A stretch of 64,000 nucleotides of DNA, from the NCBI GenBank assembly GCA_963680875.1, contig OY804578.1, positions 100,159,689 to 100,223,688 on the forward strand, in the 5' to 3' direction. The stretch's first letter is position 1. Every line of letters starts with the position of its first letter. The notes beneath the pieces were generated by a model. That model saw only the letters and a program-made list of their open reading frames with translations, did no database searches and was not told where the DNA came from. Below, piece by piece: positions 33,950 through 46,500 of this stretch. Origin of the DNA: Bathymodiolus brooksi. Taxonomy: Eukaryota; Mollusca; Bivalvia; Mytilida; Modiolidae. Both the position numbers and the translations under genes were made by a program.

Positions 33950-34315
33950 CCGAGTGAGTGAGTGTGTGATAGTTGTTAGATGCCATTTTTCAGCTATATC
34001 ATGGAGAGAACAAGTTAATTTTCAATGAAATGATAATGAGGTCCGATCTGTACTAGACCAACATGCTTAGGTGGATTTTAATAGTGCTAGCACACAGAAA
34101 CAACAGTCCGCAGATAGATGTCGCCCCACTCGAACACATTATCCTGATTCTGAGCCAACCAGACTTTGCTCTTTCTCCTTGATGTTGCGTGTTTAGTGGA
34201 GAAGCAACTAATACCAATTTTATAATCTTTGGTTTGATCCGATCAGGGTGTGAACTCACGATCTACCGCACTCGAAGCGAGCACGCTAACCATTACACTA
34301 CCGTTGCAGTTCGCC
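33950..34315 (-). mobile_element. SINE family C, nearly full-length
   Basis: The tail (GAGTGAGTGAGTGTGTGATA, ATATCATGGAGAGAACAAG), body (ACTAGACCAACATGCTTAGG, CCCCACTCGAACACATTATC, TTCTGAGCCAACCAG, TTTGGTTTGATCCGATC) and head (CACGATCTACCGCACTCG, AGCGAGCACGCTAACC, ATTACACTACCG) are all present in reverse orientation. Confidence 0.85.
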
Positions 34316-35462
34316 AGATCAAGAAGAAATGAATAATTTTTGTAAACAACTTCACAAATATCATTCTTATTTATAAAGTTTGGTTCCAACTGGACCTGTA
34401 ATTCAGATGAAATAATCGAAATGATAGACAATAGAAGTCAAAATGACTACGATAAATCACATGACACTTTGGGTCAGCTGAGCTAAAAACAGACAGATGA
34501 TGAATGTCAAGTAATGGGAAAAGCTTACTTTGACCAATTGATCAAAAATATAACATATTTGGGAAATTCTTTCAATCTGGCTAAATCAACTAAATTCAAC
34601 TGTATTGACCGTTTTATTGTAGACAATATATTTCCAAGCACGTTCAATAAATAACATTTCTGTCAAAAGATATCTGTACATAATTTATTTGGTCCTCTTT
34701 AAGAAAATATCTTTATTATTTCTAACTAACATATCTTCATAATTCAAAACAACAAACAGAGGAACAATACACGTTATGTATCAAAATAACATTTATTTGT
34801 CCTTATCATTGTATTAATACTAGTTACGATTCTAAAAAAATACACTTGGTTGAGACAACCAAATTTGACAGAGAAACAATTTTGAATCACAGTGCATCAG
34901 ATATCTGGAGTGGGGGAATAAATAATGTACAACAATGAAACCTGTCTTAACCATACCTCCTTAAACCCAAAAATGCACAATATACAGGCAATTAGATTAA
35001 ACAGGTAAAGTTTGTACAGATTTCAGCCTTTAAATGACTAAATCTTTGTTTTTTCCAGCATCTAATTTTTTAGACAGGTTTAACAGTAATTTTAATCTTT
35101 GTAAAATTGCACTAACATCTGATAATTGTCAATAAACAGAATACAATTTATAATAAACTTAGAAATGATGATAAGTATATTAAATTTATTGATTGAATGG
35201 CTGTTTTACACCTTCTTTTACAATTTCCAGCAATATTGCTGTGTCAGATCAGGCTTTGCGGTCTTAAAGCTTTGCATTACGATTTTTTTTAATACTTGTA
35301 CAAAAAAACCAGCCAATCGGAGCACTGTATCAAATATATCAAGTGTTCTGATTGGAACATATTTCAAAACTCATGTCCAAACGTTTTAGGACCATAAAAA
35401 AACCTGGTCTTGAGCTGGGAACACACCAAAACCTTTTATGCGATATGATTAAGTAGTCTGTA
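34316..35462. other. Gene-free AT-rich stretch
   Basis: Nothing recognised. Confidence 0.3.
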
Positions 35463-35700
35463 TAGGGTTAGGGTGTTTAACGCCACTTTCAACAATATTC
35501 CTGTAATATCGTGGCAGTCAGTGTTATTGGTGGAGGAAACCGGAGTACCCAGTGAAATACCCTGACCTATCACAAGTCACTTTATCACATAATGTGGTAT
35601 CGAGTACACCTCGCCTCAGCGGGATTAAAACTCAACGTTTGTGGAGATGGGCGCTGATTGCATAGGTAGTTGTAAATCCAACTACAATACGATCACGACC
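35463..35700 (-). mobile_element. SINE family A, full-length copy
   Basis: TTAACGCCACTTTCAACAAT, TCGTGGCAGTCAGTG, GGAGGAAACCGGAGTACCC, GACCTATCACAAGTCAC, ATAATGTGGTATCGAGTAC and CCAACTACAATACGATCACG give a complete reversed family A element. Confidence 0.85.
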
Positions 35701-36139
35701 CAGTAGTCTGTTTAGATGCCATAGACCACTGTATCATCACTGTTCCTAAATACTGCTAAGATTTTTTTTCGGTACTACAAGTTATGTAAAAATTTAAATC
35801 CAGACCTTAAATTCTGAAAACATATATACTTTATAACGTACACATACACTTAAATACAGCAAGAGTCATATTCATAATACTCCCATGAAATATAAGTAAT
35901 CCTTAAATTTGAATATTTTTTAATACCTTAATCCTATTCTGTGAGCTTAAAGAGTTAAAACCAGAGTACATATAATGTTGAAAAAAAGACAGAATAAATA
36001 ATAGATAAAATGCACAATAGACAAATTGAACATTTCCAAGAATAAGCAAGACTGCATTCCTGCCGTCCCTTAATGAGTAAATGGAATGGCCTCAATAACT
36101 GTCTTATATTGAAGACTATTCCATTAAAAAGTCTATACA

Positions 36140-37005
36140 GGGGTACATAGATGCCAACCCCTTTTTGGTGCAATCAGTAACAAAAAGTCGAGATGTCAGT
36201 AATCTGTGATTTTTTTCAGTAATCATAATTTTTCACAAAATTTTACCATAATCGTACTACAGACTAGTACACAAAGTGATGAGCAAATGATTTCCTTTAT
36301 TTGTGACAACTAGATGCAAAATTGGTGAGCAACAAAAAGCTAAGTTTTAATAAGTCATTTACAAATGTATTCTATGTTTCAACTTACTGTCAATAGAAAA
36401 AAAAGTTTCCTGAAGTGGCCCTCCCTCACCCTCCCATGGAATAATTAATGTCTAATTCTGGAGTGCCTGATATGTTGTTGACTTGGCACTTTTCAACTGT
36501 TTTGTTGTATATGTGTGTTCATCCCGACCACCGTGCTGAATGGACAAGTCTTGTTTGCAATATTTGCAATAGGCATAATGTTCCTGTGTCGATTTCATAA
36601 GGCAAGAGAACAATATTCGGGACGAAATCGTTGTCCCAATTTTCTTTTCTTCGTTGCAGAAGCTTCACTTGTTCCCTCAGACATCACGAAATTGACAAAA
36701 ACGTGCTGTGTTCATTAACTACTCGGGATCGAACAAGAAATGGATAGATCGTTTTCTACTATAGATAGTCCCGAGAATCCCTAAAGGATTAAATAATCGA
36801 AATCCCTCAAGCGCTTATCATTACGCGATTTTAACAGACAATGAAGCGTCTAAATGATCAAAATGATATTTAAATGGGGAACGGTTCCGGGCCGGCAATA
36901 ATCGGAAATCCGTAACAAGTAGACTGTTGACTGTAACACCGTAATTTTGGCCCGAAATTCATAACAATTACGGAAAAATCGTAATGGTTGGCATCTATGG
37001 GGGTA
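36140..37005. mobile_element. TIR element with exact 6-bp TSD (36146-36999)
   Basis: The element begins CATAGATGCCAACC at 36146 and ends with the exact complement GGTTGGCATCTATG at 36999 (854 bp). It is flanked by identical GGGGTA at 36140-36145 and 37000-37005. Subterminal regions share TAATC/GATTA and GTAAC-rich motifs. No transposase frame. CA-ended TIRs resemble hAT elements, but hAT usually duplicates 8 bp. It lies downstream of the ARCN1 stop codon. Confidence 0.8.
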
Positions 37006-37187
37006 GGACAGGTCTTCATTTCTGTATTATTGGTTGTGGATTATTAATGGTTTTTCACTAATTATGCTGATTGTGGATCTCCATACCAACCCTCCTCTGA
37101 TATAGACTTTTTAATAGAGAAACAATAACAGGGGAGATAAATATACAATAATATTGTTAACATAATGCAGTAAATCTACACAATAGT

Positions 37188-37232
37188 TTTATTTTACTAT
37201 ACAATGTTGTCCAGTCATTATTTGTTTTTATT
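37188..37232 (-). promoter_or_regulatory. Candidate polyadenylation signals for ARCN1
   Basis: On the minus strand AATAAA occurs at 37232-37227 and 37193-37188, about 215 and 255 bp past the ARCN1 stop. Either could end the transcript; the choice needs transcript data. Confidence 0.4.
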
Positions 37233-37445
37233 TCCATTTCCGTCTTGCATAAACATTCAACCAATTAAAAGCCAGCTTTTGATATTCCACAACAGATGTC
37301 AAAGAGATTTATAAAACCTCTATAATGATAGCATTAAGACTGAATAATGCTTACATCTGTACATACAATCTGTTTGCTGGCTATTTTTTCCCTTCCCTTT
37401 CCCAAATGTAATGTTTTTTTGTTTCTAACTTGACATGATTTTTTT

Positions 37446-37535
37446 TCACACAATCTCATATTTGTCCGTGTAAACCATAACTTCAGATGAATATTTTACC
37501 GGCTGTTCACCGTCTAATAACCGAACTTCAGAAAT
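37446..37535 (-). CDS. ARCN1: ARCN1 exon 11 (terminal)
   Basis: 90 bp after acceptor [28 protein letters not shown] then VYTDKYEIV and TGA. The closing DKYEI is the conserved delta-COP C-terminus. It is 3.9 kb from exon 10; the intron between holds a Tc1/mariner-like insertion, a tandem repeat and a MITE. Confidence 0.95.
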   Translation of the reverse strand: MSEVRLLDGEQPVKYSSEVMVYTDKYEIV

Positions 37536-40500
37536 CTGAAAAAGAAAATTTTTAACTTTCATTTAAATTTTAACAAAGAAAAATTATTTAAGAAATAATT
37601 CATGGAAGCCACATTGTGTTGTGACTTTTAACATGGGTTGGCAGATATTATTAGCTACACAGTGTACAATTGTCCTAATCCGTATTAGGACAATTGTACA
37701 CTGTGTAACGAATTTATCCTGATTTTGCAACCAAACCTCATATCTAATGTTTTCCATATTAGGACAATGAATTTATCATGATTTTGAATCCATACAACTA
37801 TGTATCTTACTTATTTACTTTATCTCATCTTTCAGTTTTCCATGGGATATGGAATTTGTCATGGTTTTGTCTCCATATTTCACTTTTTCATATTAAGTCA
37901 ATGGTGTAAGGGAGATAATTCGAATTGACTTAATAAAATATTGCACTGAAATTTATTAGGACAATATCAACCAATCATTTTGCGAGATTTAACCTAAAAT
38001 CAGGATAATATTTACTAATATCGTGCCAACCCATGTTAAAACTCACAACACAGCATGGCTTCCATGAATTATTTTGATTCTGATATGTATAATAGTACAA
38101 ATACGGAAGTATACTTTGATGGGAAAGACTGTAATTTATATTTACGGTTGTGGACAATGTCGCACACAATTCATGCTGCCAAATTCAAGCAGACGATAAT
38201 TCGTCAATATGTGCTTTTACGACGGGAAAGTCATTCTTATTGATGGAGCATCCGTAACAATAATATTGTGTTTGCACGTTTTAATTGCACATCGCATATT
38301 TATCAATTTTGAATAATGTAGTGTTTAAAACATTAGCAACCGTGTAAATAATTTTATTTTGTGATTTTACCACCTGGCTTAAATGTGTGCACCGCATATG
38401 TGCTATTGAGATTTTGCCATCTAAATAAATCACTTGTTTGTTTGCAAAGTGAAAGAAGGACGTCATATTAGAATAATCATTAACTCAAATTTCAACATGT
38501 TTATATACAATGTATCTTTAATTGTCTTTACAAAATTAGAAAAAAAAAAATGTAGCTCCCTAAAATTAAAGTGTAGACACAGATCTATGTCTCGCCTTTC
38601 ATAGTGCTAGTTCACTTAAAAAACAAGATGAACTGTGAGCTAATGCTCACTTATGATACCCCCGCTCTTCGGCAAACAGGAAGTAGGAATCTGACGGGTC
38701 CAAAAACGCTTCCCACGATATGGGGTACCTATATGAAGCTTGTGACCAAATATCAGATCTCTGCCATCAATAGTTGCTGAGAAAAATGTGACGAAAAATG
38801 TGTATAAAACCAACTAAGTCGGCAAACAGGAAGTAGGAATCTGACGGGTCCAAAAACGCTTCCCACAATATGGCATACCTATATGAAGCTTGTGACCAAA
38901 TATCAAATTGCTGTCATCAATAGTTGCTTAGAAAAATGTGCATATACAAATGTATGTTATATGTGTATAAAAATCAACAAAATCGGCAAACAGGAAGTAG
39001 GAATCTGATGGGTCCAAAAACGCTTCCCACGATATGGGGTACTTATATGAAGCTTGTGACCAAATATCAGATTTCTGCCATCAATAGTTGCTGAGAAAAA
39101 TGTGACGAAAAATGTGCAAATATGTTCAATGTGTATAAAAACCAACCAAGTCGGCAAACAGGAAGTAGGAATCTGATGGGTCCAAAAACGCTTCCCACGA
39201 TATGGGGTACCTACAGTACAGAAAGGGACATACCGTGATTGATCACTCCAAGAGACATAATTTTTAATCCTTTAGACATATCATCATGGACATAAACCCA
39301 CTGTGATAGACCTAAAAAGGACCATAAAACAAGGTGGTGGGGATTAAATTTTATGGCTCTCGGTCACCTGTGCGCCGATTGATATTTTACCGCCAATTAA
39401 GAGATTAGCGTTACCTGTTCTACCTGTTGACTTTTAATATCGTAAGCCGTACGTAATTATTACTACTGAAGGATGTATTTTTGACAATTAATTTTGTATC
39501 CTCTTGCTGTTAATATTTGACTGTTTGTTGCTTTTCATTGCCAAAGAATGTGTGTCTTGTTTTCGTTTGTTTTAGAAAGTTCTACTTTATGACCTCGAGT
39601 TCTATATTAAGAATTTTGTTGAAACCGCAACTGAACTTTATCTTGTTTAATTTTAATTTCTCATTTTTTTTCTTCTGTTGGGTTGAATTCAGTATGTATT
39701 GAATTATTCGTAAATACGGGCTACTTCATAAATGTATTTTTTGTTTATAAGTTAAACCGCAGGCGCAGGTTTTTGAAGCACAGACTTTGCAAGTGCGGGT
39801 TTTTGAAGCGCGGTTTAGTTGGTAAAGAGCAGACTTAAAATTGATTTTTGGTTTATTTTGTGTTTTGGACTTTTACCTCTTGTATTGAAAAAAATTAACA
39901 ATTCAAGTAAAATGTTTTACACACTTGGCTTGTTATGTAATTCCGTTATAGATGAAAATAATTTTTTTTTAAATTGCAAACAAAAACCTATAACAATCCA
40001 AATTTACGTAGCCTAATGGCTACAAAATGAACAGAAAGCGGAAAACGAAGTGCATGCTTTTAATTTGTTCCATAAACTTTGGGTTTTTTTTTGGGGTACA
40101 TTTTGTCACAAATCTATTGGGTTGAAAGCCAATTAAGATTTGAATTTGAATAAATAAATAAACTGGTGACATTTGATTTTGGTCAGATATTGTGTAATGT
40201 CAAACATTTGTAGGGGTAAAATCATGATAAAGGTTAATTCCTTATTTCCTTTCTTGTTTCTAAACTTTCTGCAGATTAGCCACTAATTTCCAAAATATAT
40301 CCATAAATTTAGTGACTTTTGGACATGTAGTACTTCTTTGAACGATCTGTTTATAAATATTTGTTTGGTTAATTTTTAATCAAATTCTTCAATGGCCGTA
40401 TAAAAATTATTTAGTACATATTTCTACAACGAAAAGGGTTTTAATTGGGTTTTCTATGAAGATTAAAATAAAAAAAAATACTGTTAACGTATGAAAAATA

Positions 40501-43500
40501 TTATTGAACTAAAATGTAACATTGAACTGGAAATACGCTTTAAAACGTAACAAATCATGCATATCGCGCATGTGTTTATGAAACTTCATTTGTGCACAAG
40601 CCAGGTCACGTGTACGCTTGTCAATAAAATACTAGGTGTAGATACGCAATACACAGCCAAGGTTAAAAATCTGTGAAACAAATTTGCACAACCCATGATT
40701 TCACTGAATTGAAGTTGAATAATCATTTATCATTTACATTTTATTCATCAATTCAAATGAACTCTCCGTTCTCGTGCTATTTTCTCGATCTCGGGATTAC
40801 GTTCAAGGATGTTTTACGTTTTGAGGAAAGAAATAAAAATATTTTTTTTTAATTCTGAGACAGTACCTGAAAAAAAATAATAGGCGATATAAAAACGTAA
40901 TTTCACCTATACATCTTTATCTGACTAGTTTACCTGTAAAACGACACACTTGATTACAAGATCAACACCTGGTGTTTTATTGCCCCCTGATCACCGACAT
41001 GAATTTAAAATTCTAATCCCCATCACTCTCCTAGACATGACCACTATCACGGTGATTGATCACGGTATGTCCTTTTCTGTACTGTATATGAAGCTTGTGA
41101 CCAAATATCAGATTTCTGCCATCAACAGTTACTGAGAAAAATGCGACGGACGGAAGGACGGACAGACGTAAAACAGTATACCCCGCTCCCAGAAGGGTAT
41201 AAAAACAGGTCTGCAGTTAGATATGTAATTCCACTCTAACACATTATTCTGATTCCGAGTCAATTTGTCCGTGCCCAATACTTTTAATTCTGCATGTTCA
41301 GCAGACGCGGCAAATACCAATTTGATATGCCTACATAATGCTGTCATGGGTTAGTCATGTTACGTACACTACAATTTTAATAAAGACCACATACCTGTAA
41401 ATCACAATAAGATTTTTTGGACACAAAATTAACATTAACAGGGAAGAAATCATCCGGATGGCCACCTATACTGAACTCTAAGCTGCCTGACTTATTGGAG
41501 GCATCAATGACCGGTAAACTCCAGACTAGCATATTTTTTCTACTGTCATAATTGTATTCACCATCACAATCACCAACAATAGGAGCTCCTACACCAGACC
41601 TGTCACACAATAAAAAAAAACAACATATTTATTCTTCTGCAGCTCATAAACATGCCGTTTTAAATGCCGAGGACATTTAATAAATATTATTACGATATTT
41701 ATGACTAATTGATGTTAAATCTGTTAGAAGTATCATTAATAAATTTTTTTGGTCCCAAGAGTAATGGTCATTAACCAACAAATTCTACCTTCTTAACTAA
41801 TAGTCAATTGACCGATCTTAAATAAGCCTTTGATTTGATTGTAGACCAACAAATTCTACCTTCTTAACTAATAGTCAATTGACCGATCTTAAATAAGGCT
41901 TTCATTTGATTGTCTTATGCAGTCATTTTTCCTTAGTCCCAAAAGTGACCATTGAATACAATTTGACTGTATTAGTATAAATTACTTAATCATCTATATT
42001 TGATTGTGATTGTTGTTTAATGCCAACTCAGCAATTTTTCAGCTACATCATATTTTCAATGAGATGATGATGAGATCCACTTTGTACTAGACCAACATGC
42101 TTAGTTGGATTTTATAGTGCTAGCTCACTGAAACAACAGTCCGTGGATAGAAATGTCGCCCCACTCGGACACATCATCCTAATTCCGAGCCCACTAGTCT
42201 TTGCTCTTTCTCCTTAATGCTGCATGCTTAGTGGTGAAGCAACAAATGCCTCTTTTATAGATTGTGTCTACCGAGTATGTTAACCCTTACACCACCGATG
42301 CGGTTCGTCCATATTTGATTTAGCACCGATCATACACCAGACTTGCCTACCCCTTTTTGTTAAAAATTGTAAGATGCTTGAAAAAAAATAGTAAGTTGAG
42401 ATAAAAAAATTGTAAGGCTCTTTTTTTTGTCACAAAATGCAATTTTAAGAACAGAAACTACACATATTGTGAATGGCACATGATATAACCACATAATGTT
42501 AACATTTTTAATCGATTTTGGGTTTATTATCAAAATTTTGACGCATTAACATCGGTTTTTTAATAACTGGAAATGCCGATACGATCTATAATATACGAAT
42601 CCGCAATGAAATGACGGACCGGAACCAGAAATACCACAAATTTGCCGAATCGTAAGGAAATTGACAACAATAGTAAGGGCGTAAGATAGCCCAAAAAATT
42701 GTGAGCCTTACGCCAAAATCGTAAGGGTAGGCAAGTCTGATACACTATCTGTAATAACAACACTATTAATCATGGAATACTTACGGAAGAGGAATATTTA
42801 TGATTACATCATTTAATTCTAATTGTGGCTGTTCTAATCCATATTCTATATTTACATCACAGCCACTTCCTGTTTCATTTGGCCAACAATTTACTGAAAA
42901 AAAAACAACAACACAAAAATAATTTTGATCCCGTAATCAATAATCAAAATTAATAATGTGGATCAAGAAAAGGAACATATGTGCGTAGGGATCCTTGTAG
43001 AAAAACATTTTGATGAGTCCCAACCAAAAAGTTACGAGTCCCATGAGTGCATCTTTTGTTATTATTCGTAAAAAATGGTGAATCCCAAACAAAAGTGACG
43101 AGTCCAGTATTCATCTAGATGAGTATCTCTGTGTGCGTATATTGTTTCATCCCATCCAACGCCATGCCCAGGATGAAAATTATTAACAGTTAATATTCAG
43201 AACTCCTGACTGTTTAAACATCACCAATGGCATTTACTATTTTAAAAGTATTGTCAATTTTTGCTTTACTTCTAATACGAATAATTAATTTTTCAAACAG
43301 TCTTACAAATCTTTAGTCCCTTGAGTTAAAATCATTATAATTTACTACACATGTATTTTAGATTTGAATCAGTGAGTGATTGTTGGTTAAAGCCCAGTGA
43401 GCAATTTTTCAGCTCTATCATGTGACTTTTAATGAGACGATACATGTATCTGCTTTATACTAGACCAACACACTTAATTAGAATTGTATAGTGCTAGCTC

Positions 43501-46500
43501 ACTGAAACAACAGTCTGCTAGAACACATATTGCTCCATTTGGACACATTACACTGACTCCGAGTAGAACCGTCTTTGCTCTAACTCCTTAAAGTCTTGTG
43601 CATGACAGAAAGCAGAAAATACCAATATCATAGTTATTGGTTTGACCCGACCAGAGCTCCAACCCACGATCTGCCACACTTGAGGCTAGCATGCTAAGAA
43701 TTACAGCTCAGTCAGTTTTCAGATTTTACAGGTGAAGATGTTGTTGAACGTGTCAAACATAGCAAAGAAATGTTAAATGCTTTGGTTTTTCAAATACAGG
43801 CCAAGTTAATGGAAAATTAAATTTCACAAAGCTTTAATAACGATCACCCTACAACAAATGTTGGTCATTAATCAAATGAAACAATGTGTCCATTGGATAC
43901 AGATGTCCCAGCTTCCAGCAAAAATAAACAGGCATAACCCCAAAACATGGTAATACCTTAAATGAAATCTGGTCTGGTTTTCTGTCTATGGTACTTGACC
44001 TTGTGTATAAATTTAGAAAGATATGCTCAAGAGGCAACCAAAGGCAGGACGTACATATGGATGGACATGGGTAAAACTTAATGCCTCCCCGCCTCCCCCC
44101 CCGATGCCTAGTGATGGGGGCATAAAAATATTGTTCTAACTTACTTGACAGAGGCATATTAGATTCATCTTGCGTTGTATATCTCCATTTTAATACACCA
44201 ACATCTTGATGAAGAGGGAAAGGTTTCTCTGGATTTTTTAGTTTTATATGTGATGTTGAATTGAATAGCTTCTTGTCCACATTTGGATGTGTCTAATAAA
44301 ACAAAAATAATATTCTTTCAAATGTCATCAATACACAAGGTTGTATTGAGTACATCTTGCCTCAACTTAGTGAAACTCACAAAGCTTTCTGGTAATAGCC
44401 ACTGATGACACAGGTAGAAGTGAATCTTACTATCATAAAATCATGGTCACAATTATTTTTAAGAACTATACTTTTTAATAAAGTACTGGTTACCTGGAGA
44501 AAACCGCTGACATAACGCAAGTCTATATAAATAATATAATTGCTATATATATACTTATTAAATTCTATCAATTTAAATATAAATATATATTCTCTTTGGT
44601 CTACAGACAGTGATTTAGATATTCAAAATATTTGGCAAGAAAGAGCCAAGACTGGAAATATTCAATTTTATTAATGATTTTAGTAATATCATAACTGACG
44701 AGTAATCCGTTTCCATGGACATTTTTGCAATAATTGTTAGTTTTGCCCCCATAGGTCATAATAGCTAAATCATTTCTTTTGGACACTAAAGTGTGTTTTG
44801 GTGATTAACACCACTTTCAACAATATTTCAGTTATGTTGTGGCGAAACCGGAGAAAAACACTATGCAAGTCACTGACAAACTTGATCACATATTGTTGTA
44901 TCAAGTACACCTCGCTATGAGGAAGATTCAAACTCACAACGCTAGTGGTGATAGGTTTGGTTTTATGATGCTTAACGCCACTTTCAACAATATTTCAGCT
45001 ATATCGTGGCGGTCAGTTTTATTGGTGGAGGAAACCGGACTACCTTGAGAAAACCATTGACCTATCGCAAGTGACTGCTTAATAGAGGTGACCACATGGG
45101 CAGGTTTAACTGTATTTAACTTACCTGTAGCTGTGTGCCTTTTTTGTCATTGTTTATCATCAGTACTTTAATTCGACCATATTGTTCATCATTAACTTTA
45201 ACTTTGACCATGCCTATAATTTCCATACTCTGTAGACCTCCATCACGGCCTGCCGTTAATGAAATCTTTTCTTCCATTACAATATGTACACTAAGATAGT
45301 TAAAAATAAAATAAAAATATATATTATAATGACATTAATAATTAAACAGTCCATTTCAATGCTAAAATTGTATCGATTTTTGCCTGTTTCTATGATTTTT
45401 CGATTAGATTATGGAACTGTTCTGATGGTCAGTTTCATTTTGCTAACTTTAAAACTATTCAATATTTTATTTATTTATCATTAACAAATATTTCATTCAA
45501 GTTTTATTGGAGACATAGAGACAATTAATAAATAAAAAGAAAACATAATACATTATCGGTGTGTTTAAAGTCTAGTTCAATAATATTTCAGTTATATCGT
45601 GGCAGTCATTCTTATTGTTGGGTAGATCAGAGTTCAATTCACCAAAGCCAGGAGAGAAATACATTTTGAAGATTTTTTCCAATAAATTCAATTTGCAACT
45701 ATCAAATCAACAATTGATGTCGGCAAATCTACAAACACAATATCTACTAAACATTGTGCATGTACATTATTATGAACACATGTCATTTTTATACTTTTAT
45801 TATGCACGCCACGATAGAGCTGACATACTGCTAAAGTTGGCATTAAACACCAATCAATCAAATCAATCTTTAATTCTATTATGTCATTGTCTTACCCGTC
45901 TTGATCTACAGCAGGTGTCGAGGCCTTAGCTACTGTTGATGGAACTGATGTGTTGGACCCCATTACTTCTGTAAACAAAACAAAAACACAACCCTTGTAC
46001 AATATGGGTTATTGCATTTTTCTTTTAACTACATTTCTTTCATTTCAAACATACTTACATCTAAGACAATTAATTTTGTTTGTAATACATAAAAATACTT
46101 GGTAGTTTAGTTTGATGCTTGAACTTCTTTTTAATCACTTTACAAAAAAGTTCAACCTCATGATGTATTTAATCAAAGATCCTTGTAGAATAATATTTTA
46201 ACGAGTCCTGCTAGTGCATTCTTTGTGATTTTTTTGTAAAAATAGTTGAGTTCCAAACACAACTGATGAGTCCAGGACTCACCTAGACAAGTTGGAAGTT
46301 TCTCTCTTTAATAATGTTATTTCACTTTTCAGTCCTTACCATAAATTCTAAACTAGCTAAAAAAATCTCTCCGCATACAAATGTTTGTCATCCTAAACAA
46401 AACTATCTTTCCTAATAGCTATAATCAGTATCCTTCAAAATTAATTGCATAAGAATTGATTTAACATACTGTATTTTTGTAAACATGGTCATCAATAAAC

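Noticed and set aside
43849..44280. Reading the ARCN1 exon 8 frame as a 143-residue protein
   Set aside because: Only the first 49 codons are exon; the rest runs past a GTAAGT donor into intron sequence.
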